Shown piece by piece: positions 24,527 through 35,780 of a DNA stretch of 64,000 nucleotides. This stretch comes from Corynebacterium halotolerans (GTDB taxonomy: Bacteria; Actinomycetota; Actinomycetes; Mycobacteriales; Mycobacteriaceae): the NCBI RefSeq assembly GCF_001056295.1, contig NZ_JVMD01000015.1, positions 124,001-188,000 of the forward strand, read 5' to 3'. A model generated the notes under the pieces. That model saw only the letters and a list, made by a program, of their open reading frames with translations. It was not told the origin of the DNA and did no database searches. The translations under genes were made by a program, and so were the position numbers. Within the stretch, counting starts at the first letter, position 1. Every line of letters starts with the position of its first letter.

Positions 24527-26434
24527 ATGACCACCTCTGACCGTGAACATGGACAACCGCACGAAAGAGATCCGCACGAAAGAGAAGGACTCGAAGGGCC
24601 GGACGGCGGATCCTCCGGGTCCGCCGCCGGAGGCACCTACCACGGCGACGGCTTCGGCGACGCCGCGGGCGTGGCCACGGGCGAGGTCATCCCGCCGCCG
24701 GCCATCGCCGACCACGACCTCCCGGGGGAGAAGTCGTCGGGACGCGCCGGCTCCGGCATCGACCTGGCGGTGACCCTCCCGGCGGTGGGCCTGATCCTCG
24801 CCGTCGTCGCGTGGGGCCTGCTCAAGCCGGAACACTTCGCCAACTTCGCCGAGACGTCGCTGACGTGGGTCGTGGCGAACACCGGTTGGCTGTTCGTGCT
24901 CGCCGGCACGGTTTTCGTGTTCTTCATCGTCGGCATCGCGCTGTCGAAGTTCGGGCACATCCGCCTCGGCGGCGATGCCGAGAAGCCGGAGTTCTCCACG
25001 GTCAGCTGGATCGCGATGATGTTCGCCGCCGGCATGGGCATCGGCCTGATGTTCTACGGCGTCACCGAGCCGCTGACGTTCTACCGCAACGGCGTGCCGG
25101 GGCATGAGCGGCACGAGGTCGGCACCGCCATGGCCACGACGATGTTCCACTGGACGCTCCACCCGTGGGCCGTCTACGCCATCGTCGGCCTGTCCATCGC
25201 CTACGGCACCTACCGCCTCGGCCGCCGCCAGTTGATCTCGGCGGCGTTCATCCCGCTGATCGGCGTCCGCAACGCCGAGGGCGTCGTCGGCAAGCTCATC
25301 GACGTGCTGGCCATCTTCGCCACGGTCTTCGGCACCGCCGCCTCGCTGGGCCTCGGCGTCCTGCAGATCACCGCCGGCATGGAATACACGGGGCTGGTGT
25401 CCAACCCGGGCACGTGGCTGATGCTGGGCGTCGTCATCGTCCTGGGGCTGGCGTTCCTCGTCTCCGCGCTGTCCGGCGTGAACAAGGGCATCCAGTACAT
25501 CTCCAACTTCAACATGATGGCCGCGCTCGTCCTGGCGGTGTTCGTGCTCGTCGCCGGCCCGACCGTCGTCATCCTCAACTCCATCCCAACGGCCGCGGGC
25601 TCGTACCTGGCGCAGTTCTTCGAGATGGCGGCGCGCACCGGCGCCTCCGCAGACGGCACCGCCGGGGAGTGGCTGTCCACCTGGACGATCTTCTACTGGG
25701 CCTGGTGGATTTCGTGGTCCCCGTTCGTCGGCATGTTCCTGGCCCGCATTTCGCGCGGGCGCACGATCCGCGAGTTCGTGTTCTCCGTCGTGCTCGTGCC
25801 GTCGATCGTGTCCCTGGTGTGGTTCTCCATCTTCGGCGGCTCCGCCATCGAGTTCGAGCGGATCGGCCAGTCCATCTGGGGCGACGGCAGCGCCGAGGGC
25901 CAGCTGTTCGCGCTGCTGGGCGATCTGCCGGGCGGCTCGATCGCCGCGTACGTGGCGATGATCCTGCTGGCGACGTTCTTCATCACCTCCGCCGACTCCG
26001 CGTCGACGGTGATGGGCACCATGAGCCAGAACGGCCGCCTCACGGCCGCGCGCCCCGTCACCGCCATGTGGGGCATTTCCACGGCGCTCATCGCCGTCGT
26101 GCTGCTGCTCACCGGCGGCGAGGACGCGCTGTCGAACCTCCAGTCGGTGACCATCCTGGCGGCGAGCCCGTTCCTGCTCGTGGTCATCGCCCTGATGTTC
26201 GCGCTGGTGAAGGGTCTGTCGGATGACCCGCTGTACCTCGATGAGCGGGAGCAGCGCCGCTTCGCGCTGAAGCTCGCCCGCGAACGCCGCATCGCCGCGG
26301 CCGCCGAGGGGCGCCGGGTCCCGCGCCCGGGCCGGAACCCCAAGCAGGGCAAGGGCGGCAAGGAAGGCAAGGGCGGCAAGCTCGGGAAGTCCGGCAAGTC
26401 CGGCAAGGCCCGCGCCGGGGCGCCCGAAAAGTGA
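24527..26434 (+). CDS. BCCT family osmolyte transporter (first of pair)
   Basis: Sodium-coupled betaine/choline/carnitine transporter of 635 residues with 12 expected helices. Diagnostic motifs are [20 protein letters not shown] (glycine stretch, near 170-190), the Trp substrate box [16 protein letters not shown] (about 390-405) and SRGRTIREF. The N-terminus (1-75) is hydrophilic. The C-terminus after about 575 is strongly basic, with a Lys/Gly repeat tail ([19 protein letters not shown]). BetP of C. glutamicum senses hyperosmotic stress through a basic C-terminal helix, so osmosensing is likely here (inference). ATG 24527 is chosen. Confidence 0.92.
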   Translation: MTTSDREHGQPHERDPHEREGLEGPDGGSSGSAAGGTYHGDGFGDAAGVATGEVIPPPAIADHDLPGEKSSGRAGSGIDLAVTLPAVGLILAVVAWGLLKPEHFANFAETSLTWVVANTGWLFVLAGTVFVFFIVGIALSKFGHIRLGGDAEKPEFSTVSWIAMMFAAGMGIGLMFYGVTEPLTFYRNGVPGHERHEVGTAMATTMFHWTLHPWAVYAIVGLSIAYGTYRLGRRQLISAAFIPLIGVRNAEGVVGKLIDVLAIFATVFGTAASLGLGVLQITAGMEYTGLVSNPGTWLMLGVVIVLGLAFLVSALSGVNKGIQYISNFNMMAALVLAVFVLVAGPTVVILNSIPTAAGSYLAQFFEMAARTGASADGTAGEWLSTWTIFYWAWWISWSPFVGMFLARISRGRTIREFVFSVVLVPSIVSLVWFSIFGGSAIEFERIGQSIWGDGSAEGQLFALLGDLPGGSIAAYVAMILLATFFITSADSASTVMGTMSQNGRLTAARPVTAMWGISTALIAVVLLLTGGEDALSNLQSVTILAASPFLLVVIALMFALVKGLSDDPLYLDEREQRRFALKLARERRIAAAAEGRRVPRPGRNPKQGKGGKEGKGGKLGKSGKSGKARAGAPEK

Positions 26435-26471
26435 CCGCGAAGTGACGCGACAGGCGACGCAGGGAGAAATC

Positions 26472-28181
<1,710 letters not shown>

Positions 28182-28343
28182 CGAGTGTGCGCCGGAGGCC
28201 CCCTTTCCACACGCTCGCGGGGGTCTGGGGGCCTGGGGGACTCGGCGTCTTGGGGACTCGGGGGCGGCGGCTCTTGATCACGGAATGTCGCCGGCCCGGC
28301 ACCGGGTTATCGTGTGCGCATCCGTCGTGAACAGGGGGGGCGC

Positions 28344-28769
28344 ATGAATCGATCGAAGGGCTACGTCGGCATCGCCGGCATGGTCGCCGCGGCGCTGGCG
28401 TTCGTCACGCTGATCATGATGCTCCCCGTCTTGATCGGGTACACCTTCTACCCCGAGTCGCTGAATTGGTTCTCCGGGTGGATCTGCGCGGCCGGCGATT
28501 CAACGGTGGTGTCCATCCGCCACCACTGGGGCACCGACGATGGCGGGATGGCGATGTCCTTCCGCACGTATTGCCGCGACGCCGCCGGCGGGGAGACCGA
28601 GGTGGCCCGGTACCGGATTCTCGGGGCCCTCGTCGCGATGGCCGCGGCGTGTGCGGCCGTGATCGTCGGGGCGTTCATCGCGTGGCTGGTGGCGAAGGCG
28701 CGGGCGGAGCACCGCTCGGCGTCGCGGGTCGATGACCGGGCGCCGGAACCCCGGTGGGAGCTCCGCTAG
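28344..28769 (+). CDS. Small two-helix membrane protein, unknown
   Basis: A 141-residue protein with two hydrophobic helices (about 8-35 and 92-118) and between them a loop of about 55 residues bearing three Cys (ICAAGD, YCRDAAG), probably outside the cell. The N-terminus is MNRSKGYVGIAGMVAAALAF. A GGGGGG ribosome site precedes ATG 28344. I recognise no family. Its stop codon shares three bases with the stop of pabB on the other strand (CTAG at 28766-28769). Confidence 0.65.
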   Translation: MNRSKGYVGIAGMVAAALAFVTLIMMLPVLIGYTFYPESLNWFSGWICAAGDSTVVSIRHHWGTDDGGMAMSFRTYCRDAAGGETEVARYRILGALVAMAAACAAVIVGAFIAWLVAKARAEHRSASRVDDRAPEPRWELR

Positions 28770-30130
28770 GCGCCGTCCAGCAGGGGCGCGGCCTTGGCCA
28801 TGATCTCGTTCCATTCCTTGGCGGGGTCGGAGTCGATGGTGATTCCGCCGCCCACCCCGGCCTCGACGGTGATGGCGGTGCCCGCGGTGATCGAGGCGTC
28901 CGTAGTGCCCGTCATTTCCGCGGTGCCCCGGGCGCCCGTCGTGCCCGCGGGGTTTCCGGCTCCGGCACGCCCCTGGTCGGGGCCGCCGTCGTCGCAAAGC
29001 ATGCCGCCCGGGCCCCGGAACTCGGCCGTGCGGATGGCGACGTTCAGTTCCAGCCGATCGCCGACCGCCGCGCCGACGCCGCCGCAGTGCACGCCGCGCG
29101 GCTCGGGCTCCCACCGCGAAATGAGCTCCGCCGCGCGGATTTTCGGTGTGCCGGTCACGGACGCGGGCGGGAAGCAGGCGTCGATGAGGTCGGCGTGGGG
29201 AGTGCCGTCGGGAAGCGTCGCGGTGACCTCGGAAACCAGGTGCCACACGCCGGGCGCGGGCCGCACCGCCAGCAGATCGGTGACGCGCACGCCGCCGGTC
29301 ACCGCGACGCGGCCGAGGTCGTGGCGCACGAGGTCGACGATCATGATGTTCTCCGCGATGTCCTTGCGCGACGCCGCCAGCTCCGCCGGATCGGCGGTCG
29401 CGGGCACCGTCCCCTTGATCGGCGATTCGCGCACCGTTGCGCCGTCGCGCACCAGGAACTCCTCGGGGCTCAGGCTCGCGACGACGACATCGCGCCCGTC
29501 GGCGTCGATGCCCGCGAGGAACGCCGCCCGCACCGGCTCATGCTTGACGACGCGACGGGCCCACCACGCGGCAGCGGCCCCCACCGTCGGGTTCGGGGTG
29601 GTGCCTTCGTCGACCGCTGCGGCGACCTTCCCGTGGAACCGCGTGGACAGGCACGCCTGGTAGACGTCCCCGGCGCGGATGGAATCGAGGCAATCGAGCA
29701 CGCCGCGCTCGTGGGCGGCGCGGGCGGCGGGGGTGCCGTGATCCCAGTCGATCCGGGGATCATCGGGCAGGCCGATGCGGGCGGCGGCGGTGAGCAGGTC
29801 CGGCAACTTCCCGGCCAGCTCCGCCGACGCGCCGGGCGCCGCGGACCAGGTGCCCGGTTCGTCGTAAAAGAGGACGTCCCGCGTCTGCGCCGAAAACGCC
29901 GGCCCGGAGTACGGCGACCACCCGAAACACCACGGCTCGGGGTCGGTCGAAGTGAGGGGCGATGGGGCGTCGTCAAGCGAAAAAGCCGACGCCGCGCCGC
30001 CCGCGACGGGACGCGGCGCGCAATCCACCGCGACCACCGCAGCATGCCCGAACCAGTCGCCGACCAACGCCGCCGGCCGGTGGCCGAGGGCGACGAGATG
30101 GGCGACCAACTGCGCGGGCGTGGGATTCAC
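28766..30130 (-). CDS. pabB: Aminodeoxychorismate synthase component I PabB
   Basis: Chorismate-utilising enzyme of folate synthesis: with a glutamine amidotransferase it forms 4-amino-4-deoxychorismate. The protein has 454 residues. The chorismate-binding C-terminal domain shows SLSPEEFLV, SPIKGTVP, EHxxIVDLVRHDLGRV-type IMIVDLVRHDLGRV and FPPASVTGTPKIRAAELIS, the family hallmark. A Gly/Ala/Thr-rich insertion occurs near residues 370-415, an unusual low-complexity segment before the C-terminus. I choose GTG 30130 (VNPTPAQLVAHL); a longer frame to 30187 exists. Confidence 0.88.
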   Translation of the reverse strand: MNPTPAQLVAHLVALGHRPAALVGDWFGHAAVVAVDCAPRPVAGGAASAFSLDDAPSPLTSTDPEPWCFGWSPYSGPAFSAQTRDVLFYDEPGTWSAAPGASAELAGKLPDLLTAAARIGLPDDPRIDWDHGTPAARAAHERGVLDCLDSIRAGDVYQACLSTRFHGKVAAAVDEGTTPNPTVGAAAAWWARRVVKHEPVRAAFLAGIDADGRDVVVASLSPEEFLVRDGATVRESPIKGTVPATADPAELAASRKDIAENIMIVDLVRHDLGRVAVTGGVRVTDLLAVRPAPGVWHLVSEVTATLPDGTPHADLIDACFPPASVTGTPKIRAAELISRWEPEPRGVHCGGVGAAVGDRLELNVAIRTAEFRGPGGMLCDDGGPDQGRAGAGNPAGTTGARGTAEMTGTTDASITAGTAITVEAGVGGGITIDSDPAKEWNEIMAKAAPLLDGA

Positions 30131-30202
30131 GCCGATGATCGTAGCCGGGGGCCGGCGGGCGTCGGCGCGCGCCCGAGACCGGTCCACGGAAAGTGGCGGC
30201 GA

Positions 30203-30700
30203 TCAGCCGAGCAGATCCTGCGGCGCCACGCCATGGTCGTTGGCGACGGACGGATCGGCGCCCCGGGCCAGCAGAAATGCGGTGACGGCCGCGTCGGGCT
30301 CGAACGTCATCGCGGCGCGCCACAGCGGGGTGTTGCCCCACCCGTCGCGTGGATCGATGGCGGCGCCCGCGTCGAGGAGGAGCCCGGCGCAGGTGACGTC
30401 GTCCTCCAGCGCCGCGAAGTGCAGCGCCCGGAAGTCCCGGCCATCCGAAGCATCGACGTCGGCGCCCCGTTCGATCAGGCCCGCGACGAGATCGGGGCGA
30501 CCGCGGGTGACGGCGTTCATCAGGAGGGTGCGCCCGTCCCGGTCGACGCAATCGACCCCGTGGGCGGCGGCGAACTCGTCGAGCATGGCGGCCAGTACGG
30601 GGGAAGCGGTGGCCTCCGCGTCTTCCCGGGCCCCCGGGCCGGGGTCGGACATGAGCAGGGAGAGGAAAACCTCGTAATCGACGGGCTTCTGGTCGGACAT
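30203..30700 (-). CDS. Ankyrin repeat protein
   Basis: A 165-residue cytoplasmic protein starting [20 protein letters not shown]. Three ankyrin repeats are visible (about 52-84, 85-118, 119-155), including [31 protein letters not shown] (split), [24 protein letters not shown] and [11 protein letters not shown]. It probably mediates protein-protein contact; in some actinobacteria small ankyrin proteins accompany catalase, but none is nearby. It is leftward, upstream of pabB by about 70 bases, and divergent from metG. Confidence 0.82.
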   Translation of the reverse strand: MSDQKPVDYEVFLSLLMSDPGPGAREDAEATASPVLAAMLDEFAAAHGVDCVDRDGRTLLMNAVTRGRPDLVAGLIERGADVDASDGRDFRALHFAALEDDVTCAGLLLDAGAAIDPRDGWGNTPLWRAAMTFEPDAAVTAFLLARGADPSVANDHGVAPQDLLG

Positions 30701-30905
30701 GCGCGGTAGCTCCCGGTGTCGTCGGCGGCCTCGTGCGGTGCGCGGGGCGAACCGGGACATCGTCGCACGGCAACCGCCCTCTCCGCCACGGGTCCCGCCG
30801 CCGACGGTGCCCCCGCGAGAGACGGTGTGCACGGGGCCGCCGACCGTGGCTCCGCCCCGCCCACACTGCGCGAAGCCATCCGGGCCATGGTTTAACCTGA
30901 AAGGC

Positions 30906-32759
30906 ATGTCTCGCATCCTCACCGCCGTCGCCTGGCCGTACGCCAACGGCCCCCGCCACATCGGGCACGTCGCCGGGTTCGGCGTCCCGTCCGACGTCTT
31001 CGCCCGCTACCAGCGCATGGCGGGCAACGAGGTGCTGATGGTCTCCGGCACCGACGAGCACGGCACCCCGCTGCTGGTGCAGGCGGAGAAGGAGGGCGTC
31101 ACCGTCCAGGAGCTCGCCGACCGGTACAACCGGCAGATCGTCGAGGACCTCGCCGGCCTGGGGCTGTCCTACGACCTGTTCACCCGCACCACCACCCGCA
31201 ACCATTACGCGGTGGTGCAGGAGCTGTTCCGCGGACTGCACGACAACGGCTACATGGTCAAGCAGACGACCATGGGCGCCATTTCGCCGTCGACGGGACG
31301 CACCCTGCCGGACCGCTACATCGAGGGCACGTGCCCCATCTGCGGCGCGTCCGGCGCCCGCGGCGACCAGTGCGACAACTGCGGCAACCAGCTCGACCCG
31401 GCCGACCTCATCGATCCGGTGTCGAAGATCAACGGCGAGACCCCGAAGTTCGTCGAGACCGAGCATTTCCTCCTCGACCTCCCCGCCATCGCGGAGTCGC
31501 TGGCGGAGTGGCTGCGCGCCCGCGAGGACTGGCGCCCGAACGTGCTGAAGTTCTCGCTCAACCTCCTCGAGGACATCCGCCCGCGCGCCATGACCCGCGA
31601 CATCGACTGGGGCGTGCCCATCCCGCTCGACGGCTGGTCGGATGACAAGGCGAAGAAGCTGTACGTGTGGTTCGACGCCGTCGTCGGCTACCTGTCGGCG
31701 TCCATCGAGTGGGCGCACCGCATCGGCCGCCCGGACGCGTGGCGCGAATTCTGGAACGTCGGCGGCGGCGAGGACGGCGCGGGTGCCGAGTCCTTCTACT
31801 TCATGGGCAAGGACAACATCACCTTCCACTCGCAGATCTGGCCGGCGGAGCTGCTGGGCTACGCGGGCAAGGGCTCGCGCGGCGGCGAGGCGGGGGAGCT
31901 GGGCGATCTGGCGCTGCCGACGGAGGTCGTGTCGTCGGAGTACCTGACCATGTCGGGCTCGAAGTTCTCGTCGTCGAAGGGCGTGGTCATCTACGTCAAG
32001 GACTTCCTCGCCGAGTTCGGCCCCGACCCGCTGCGCTACTTCATCGCGGTGGCCGGCCCGGAGAACCAGGACACCGACTTCACGTGGGACGAGTTCGTCC
32101 GCCGCGTGAACAACGAGCTGGCCAATGGCTGGGGCAACCTGGTCAACCGCACCGTGTCCATGGCACACAAGAATTTCGGCGAGGTCCCGCAGCCGGGCAC
32201 TTTGCTTGACGACGACGCCGCGCTCCTCGATTTGGCGGCCCGCACTTTCGACGAAGCCGGGCGGGCGCTCGCCGCGTCCCGTTTCCGCGCCGCGGTGACG
32301 GCCGCGATGCACGTCGTGGGCGAGGCGAACGCGTACATCGCGGCGCAGGAGCCGTGGAAGCTGGCGAAGGACGAGTCGCAGCGCGAGCGTCTGGCCACCG
32401 TGCTGTGGACGGCGCTGCAGGTGGTGTCGGACTGCAACACCATGCTGACCCCGTTCCTGCCGGCGTCGGCGCAGAAGGTCCACGAAACCCTGGGCCGTGA
32501 GGGGACGTGGTCGGCGATGCCTGAGATCCGCGAGGTCGCCGACGACATGCCGGTCGAGCCGGTGGGCGTGGGCCTGCCGGAGGCGGGTCGGACGTACCCG
32601 GTGATCATGGGCGACTATGCGTCGCAGCAGGCGACGTGGGGCCGCGTGGAGATGGTGCCGGGGACGGCGCTGTCGAAGCCGAAGCCGCTGTTCGCGAAGC
32701 TCGATCCGGAGTTGGCCGAGACCGGCCCGGAGTGGGCGCCGGTGAACCCGGAGCAGTAA
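30906..32759 (+). CDS. metG: Methionyl-tRNA synthetase
   Basis: Charges tRNA-Met. The protein has 617 residues. The class I HIGH motif is [14 protein letters not shown] (around 18-31). The zinc-knuckle region is [18 protein letters not shown] (about 143-160, four Cys). The KMSKS equivalent is [11 protein letters not shown] (about 349-359). The anticodon-binding helical domain follows, without a C-terminal tRNA-binding appendix. Start ATG 30906 gives [20 protein letters not shown]. It is conserved next to tatD, rpf2 and ksgA, but here the iron island intervenes. A near-perfect 68-bp palindrome lies about 95 bases past its stop. Confidence 0.97.
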   Translation: MSRILTAVAWPYANGPRHIGHVAGFGVPSDVFARYQRMAGNEVLMVSGTDEHGTPLLVQAEKEGVTVQELADRYNRQIVEDLAGLGLSYDLFTRTTTRNHYAVVQELFRGLHDNGYMVKQTTMGAISPSTGRTLPDRYIEGTCPICGASGARGDQCDNCGNQLDPADLIDPVSKINGETPKFVETEHFLLDLPAIAESLAEWLRAREDWRPNVLKFSLNLLEDIRPRAMTRDIDWGVPIPLDGWSDDKAKKLYVWFDAVVGYLSASIEWAHRIGRPDAWREFWNVGGGEDGAGAESFYFMGKDNITFHSQIWPAELLGYAGKGSRGGEAGELGDLALPTEVVSSEYLTMSGSKFSSSKGVVIYVKDFLAEFGPDPLRYFIAVAGPENQDTDFTWDEFVRRVNNELANGWGNLVNRTVSMAHKNFGEVPQPGTLLDDDAALLDLAARTFDEAGRALAASRFRAAVTAAMHVVGEANAYIAAQEPWKLAKDESQRERLATVLWTALQVVSDCNTMLTPFLPASAQKVHETLGREGTWSAMPEIREVADDMPVEPVGVGLPEAGRTYPVIMGDYASQQATWGRVEMVPGTALSKPKPLFAKLDPELAETGPEWAPVNPEQ

Positions 32760-32852
32760 GGGCCGAGTCGACTCGGCCACGGACGGCGTCGGTCAATCCG
32801 TTGATCCCGCGGCTCCAGCCAGATCGGCACGGCCGGCGGCGCCTCACCGAGC

Positions 32853-32920
32853 CAGATGCGCCAGGTCCGTGCAGATGCACCCGTTGCAACGGGCGCATCT
32901 GCACGGACCTGGCGCATCTG
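32853..32920. repeat. 68-bp near-perfect palindrome between convergent genes
   Basis: Bases 32853-32886 pair with 32887-32920 with one mismatch (A32879 against C32894). The outer 26 bases of each arm are exact complements, and the centre is the perfect CCCGTTGCAACGGG. Each arm carries CAGATGC twice. With no T tract it is not a classical terminator, though it could fold as a very stable hairpin in transcripts from either gene. It may be a mobile or recombinogenic element. Confidence 0.9.
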
Positions 32921-32952
32921 CGTGTGGGGGAGGGGGGAGGGGCCGTCGGCGA

Positions 32953-33858
32953 CTACTGACTGCGGCCGTAGGGGTTTCCGCCGGAAGGTCCCGGCGTGGG
33001 GCCGCCCCCGTCGTTCCCGTTGCCGGCGCCGCCCGCATCTCCCGCACGACCTGCACCGCCTGCGCCGCCCGCATCTCCGGTACCACTGGCGTCACCGGCA
33101 CCACGGCCACCGGAGCCCCGGCCGAAGAATCCGGCGGTGCCCTTCAATCCGCTCTTGCCCATCTCGCCCAAGTTGCTCATGGTCTCCGGGTCGAAGGCCT
33201 TGTTGACGATGCCGAGTGCGCGGCTGGTCAGCTCCTCCGCCTGCGCCTTGCGTTCCAGCCGCAGTGCGGCGAGGCGCTCATCTTCCAGCAGCTTCTGCTT
33301 CGCGGCGCGCTCCTGCTCGGCGGCCTTCCGCTCGGCGGCGCGGAGCTTCTCGGACGACCGCAGCTCGCGCAGCCGTTGCCGCTCGACCGACTGGGGGCTT
33401 GGGACGTGCCACGAATCGGGGCCGATCTTCATCACGTAGAGCATCAGCCACACCGTCGGGATCAGCAGCAACAGCACCACTGGCAGCGACGACCCGGCAA
33501 TCGAACCCCAGACGATGGCGCCCGCGGCGGCCCCGACCGTCGTCAAGCCCAGGAGCCCCAACCGGGTCTTCTTGCCGTGCCGGTAGGCGGCGTCGATCTC
33601 CTCGCCGGCGTAGAGCTTCGCCGGCGCCTGCCCGGGGAGGCCGCTCACGCGGGAGGCGGGGAGGTCGTCGAAAAGCGGCACCAGTTCGGCGCCCGTCCGG
33701 GCGCAGGCAACCTGGCTGACGCGCTCGTCGTACTCGTCGATGGTCAGGCGGCCCTCGGAGAATGCGCGGCCGAGACTGGCCATCGCAGCTTCGCGCTCGG
33801 CGTCGCTGATGCGGTAGCCGGCGCCGTCTCCCGTGGGGTTTCCGTGGTAGGCCGTCAT
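32953..33858 (-). CDS. DUF1707 (SHOCT-like) domain membrane protein
   Basis: A 301-residue protein. Residues about 13-65 are a DUF1707 domain (RISDAEREAAMASLGRAFSEG then RLTIDEYDERV). Two membrane helices follow near 95-140, then a charged Arg/Glu/Lys/Ala coiled-coil region (about 155-215) and a Gly/Ala/Asp-rich tail. DUF1707 proteins are actinobacterial, and their role is unclear. ATG 33858 (MTAYHGNP) is chosen; the longer frame overlaps the divergent siderophore gene. A DtxR-like box 78 bases upstream could also affect it. Confidence 0.8.
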   Translation of the reverse strand: MTAYHGNPTGDGAGYRISDAEREAAMASLGRAFSEGRLTIDEYDERVSQVACARTGAELVPLFDDLPASRVSGLPGQAPAKLYAGEEIDAAYRHGKKTRLGLLGLTTVGAAAGAIVWGSIAGSSLPVVLLLLIPTVWLMLYVMKIGPDSWHVPSPQSVERQRLRELRSSEKLRAAERKAAEQERAAKQKLLEDERLAALRLERKAQAEELTSRALGIVNKAFDPETMSNLGEMGKSGLKGTAGFFGRGSGGRGAGDASGTGDAGGAGGAGRAGDAGGAGNGNDGGGPTPGPSGGNPYGRSQ

Positions 33859-33935
33859 GATGGCGAGCTTAGTGCACCCGGCGACGGCCATCCCGGGCAT
33901 GGCCAGGAGCGTTGGGAAGAAAAGCGTCAGACAGG

Positions 33936-33954
33936 AAAGCCAAGCCTTACCTTG
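33936..33954 (+). promoter_or_regulatory. DtxR-like iron box upstream of siderophore-interacting protein
   Basis: AAAGCCAAGCCTTACCTTG matches 15 of 19 positions of the DtxR/IdeR consensus TWAGGTWAGSCTWACCTWA, with a complete right half-site. A TATTGT (33957-33962) right after it could be the -10 for the operon starting at 34061. Iron-dependent repression is expected. Confidence 0.75.
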
Positions 33955-34060
33955 GGTATTGTGGTGATCCATTGGTGCCCGCGCCCGCGGTGCACCAGAC
34001 GATGACCCTGGCTCGCATCCGGGAAAAGCCCCGGTGGGGAACCGGGAAGAAAGGCGCATC

Positions 34061-35119
34061 ATGAACCCGACAGAACCCCGCGCATCCACGGTGGTGCTCG
34101 ATCCCGAGGAGCGAACGGCGCTCGAGGCGATCCTGAACGACCCGGCGCATCGGGCCGGCCTGGAGCAGCGCACATGGACGCTCACCGGCATCTCCGATCG
34201 CGCCGAAGGGCTGGTTCGGATCTCCGGAACGTTGTCCGGCGACGATGTTCTCGTGGGCTGGGACGGTCCGAACGTCGCCGTGCGCCTCGCCGTGCCCGTG
34301 GCCTCCCCAGAAATCGCGGGGGCTGCCGCGATCACTGGCGCGGGCACCGACAACCCGGGAACAGGCGCCGACGACCCGGGCGCGGGCGACGGTGAGCCGG
34401 GCGCGGGGCTGGCGACCTCTTCGAGGGTGTACACGGTCGCGGGCTTCGATGCGGCGCAACGGCGCATGGACATCGATGTCGTCCGGCACGCGGACCCGTC
34501 GCCGATGATGACCTGGCTGGCGGGGGCGCGCCCCGGCGACACCATCGTGGTCACCGGCCCGCGGGGCCATCAGCTGCCGGTGCCGGGCGAGCCGCGCCAT
34601 TTCCTCGCCGATTCCAGTGGGCTCCCCGCGTTGGCGGGGATTCTCGCGGGTACCGCGCGCGGCGGTTCCCGCGACCACGTGGTCGTTGCCGCACCGGAGG
34701 ACCACGTCGACCTGTTCATCGCCGAGCTCGCCGCCTATGGGGCCGAGATCGGCGCGGACGTGGATCTGGTGGTCGTGGATCCGTCCGCCGCCGGTGCCTC
34801 CGGTGCCTCCGCTGCCTCCGCTGACTCCGACGACGAGCCCGCAGCCGGACCCCTGAGCGCGGTGTTCCGTTCGCTCGACGTGCCTGCGGGAGCAAGCGTG
34901 TGGGCGGCGGGCGAAAGAGATGACATCCGGGCGATCCGGGCCCGCTGCCGCGACGAACTCGGGTTGCCGCGCGAACGGATGCGCCTGTCCGGTTACTGGC
35001 GCCGGGGGTCGTCGGCGACCATGGCGGACCTGAACCGTCTGCGGCGCATGCGGGAACTGCTCGCCGCCGGCAAGGGTTTCGACGCCGCGGACGACCTCGA
35101 CCTCGACGTGGAGGGCTAA
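34061..35119 (+). CDS. Siderophore-interacting FAD-binding protein (ViuB-like)
   Basis: Flavin reductase-type protein of 352 residues that likely removes iron from imported ferric siderophores. The flavin motif RVYTVAGFDAAQRRMDIDVV lies near 125-145 (RxYT) after a low-complexity Gly/Asp/Pro insertion (about 90-120). Further signs are GDTIVVTGPRG, FLADSSGLPALAGIL and the C-terminal W-A-x-GE (VWAAGERDDIRAIR) and GYWRRG motifs. AGAAAGG precedes ATG 34061. It heads an operon with the ECF genes (gap of 4 bases) and is probably repressed by DtxR through 33936-33954. Confidence 0.9.
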   Translation: MNPTEPRASTVVLDPEERTALEAILNDPAHRAGLEQRTWTLTGISDRAEGLVRISGTLSGDDVLVGWDGPNVAVRLAVPVASPEIAGAAAITGAGTDNPGTGADDPGAGDGEPGAGLATSSRVYTVAGFDAAQRRMDIDVVRHADPSPMMTWLAGARPGDTIVVTGPRGHQLPVPGEPRHFLADSSGLPALAGILAGTARGGSRDHVVVAAPEDHVDLFIAELAAYGAEIGADVDLVVVDPSAAGASGASAASADSDDEPAAGPLSAVFRSLDVPAGASVWAAGERDDIRAIRARCRDELGLPRERMRLSGYWRRGSSATMADLNRLRRMRELLAAGKGFDAADDLDLDVEG

Positions 35120-35123
35120 GTTC

Positions 35124-35780
35124 ATGAGGGAAACGATCGCCCCGGCGTCCCGCTCGCGGGCCGCCCATTCTCGCTTGACGACGCGCTCGCTGCTGGCATG
35201 TGCGGTCCTGGGCGCCTTCACCGCGGTGCTCATCCATCTCTCGCGGTTCCTCGGGTTGGCGTTGGCCGCGGGCGCCCCGTGGTTGAGCTTCCCCGCTCCG
35301 TTGCCGTGGTTCCTGGTCATCATCGCGGCGGCGTTGCTCGTGCAGCGCAGCGGGGCGGCGTTGCTGACGTCGTTCATCGGCGCGGTGATCGGCGTCGGCG
35401 CGTTGTCCCTCTGCGGCGGCATCGTCGTCGAGATCGTGTTTTTCGTCGCGCGGAAGCTGGGCGCGGCGCCCGCCCGCGTCACCGCCGCAGAGCGTGCCCG
35501 GCTGCCGCGCAGCTCACTGGTCATCGCGCTGATCTCCGGCGTCCTCGTCGCGGCGATGATGTTCGGGTTCATGTTCCTGTACAAGGAGTTCCTCCTCATC
35601 CCCGCCGAACTGAAGATCGCCGCCGCGGCCGTGCGCGTGGCCTTGGGGCTGTTGTACGGGTGGCTGGCGTACGTGCTGGTCAACGCGCTGCTTCGGGTGG
35701 GTGTGGATCCGCAGGGCGTCGTCGGGCATGACTGGGACGGCGATCCGGCGGAGGCGGACGATGCCCCGGTCGGCAGATAG
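35124..35780 (+). CDS. ECF transporter substrate-binding (S) component, substrate unassigned
   Basis: A 218-residue membrane protein with about five to six helices. The start is MRETIAPASRSRAAHSRLTT, then hydrophobic segments at about 23-46, 60-72, 76-100, 128-150 and 160-185. The segment WFLVIIAAALLVQRSGAALL resembles YkoE/MptD-type S components. It lies between a siderophore reductase and the ECF ATPase gene, so it would confer specificity, perhaps for an iron chelate (inference from context). It overlaps the ATPase gene by 20 bases. Confidence 0.7.
   Translation: MRETIAPASRSRAAHSRLTTRSLLACAVLGAFTAVLIHLSRFLGLALAAGAPWLSFPAPLPWFLVIIAAALLVQRSGAALLTSFIGAVIGVGALSLCGGIVVEIVFFVARKLGAAPARVTAAERARLPRSSLVIALISGVLVAAMMFGFMFLYKEFLLIPAELKIAAAAVRVALGLLYGWLAYVLVNALLRVGVDPQGVVGHDWDGDPAEADDAPVGR

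Noticed and set aside
29973-32780. A 935-codon minus-strand frame
   Set aside because: It is antisense to metG and out of frame with the ankyrin and pabB genes; it has Arg-rich shadow composition.
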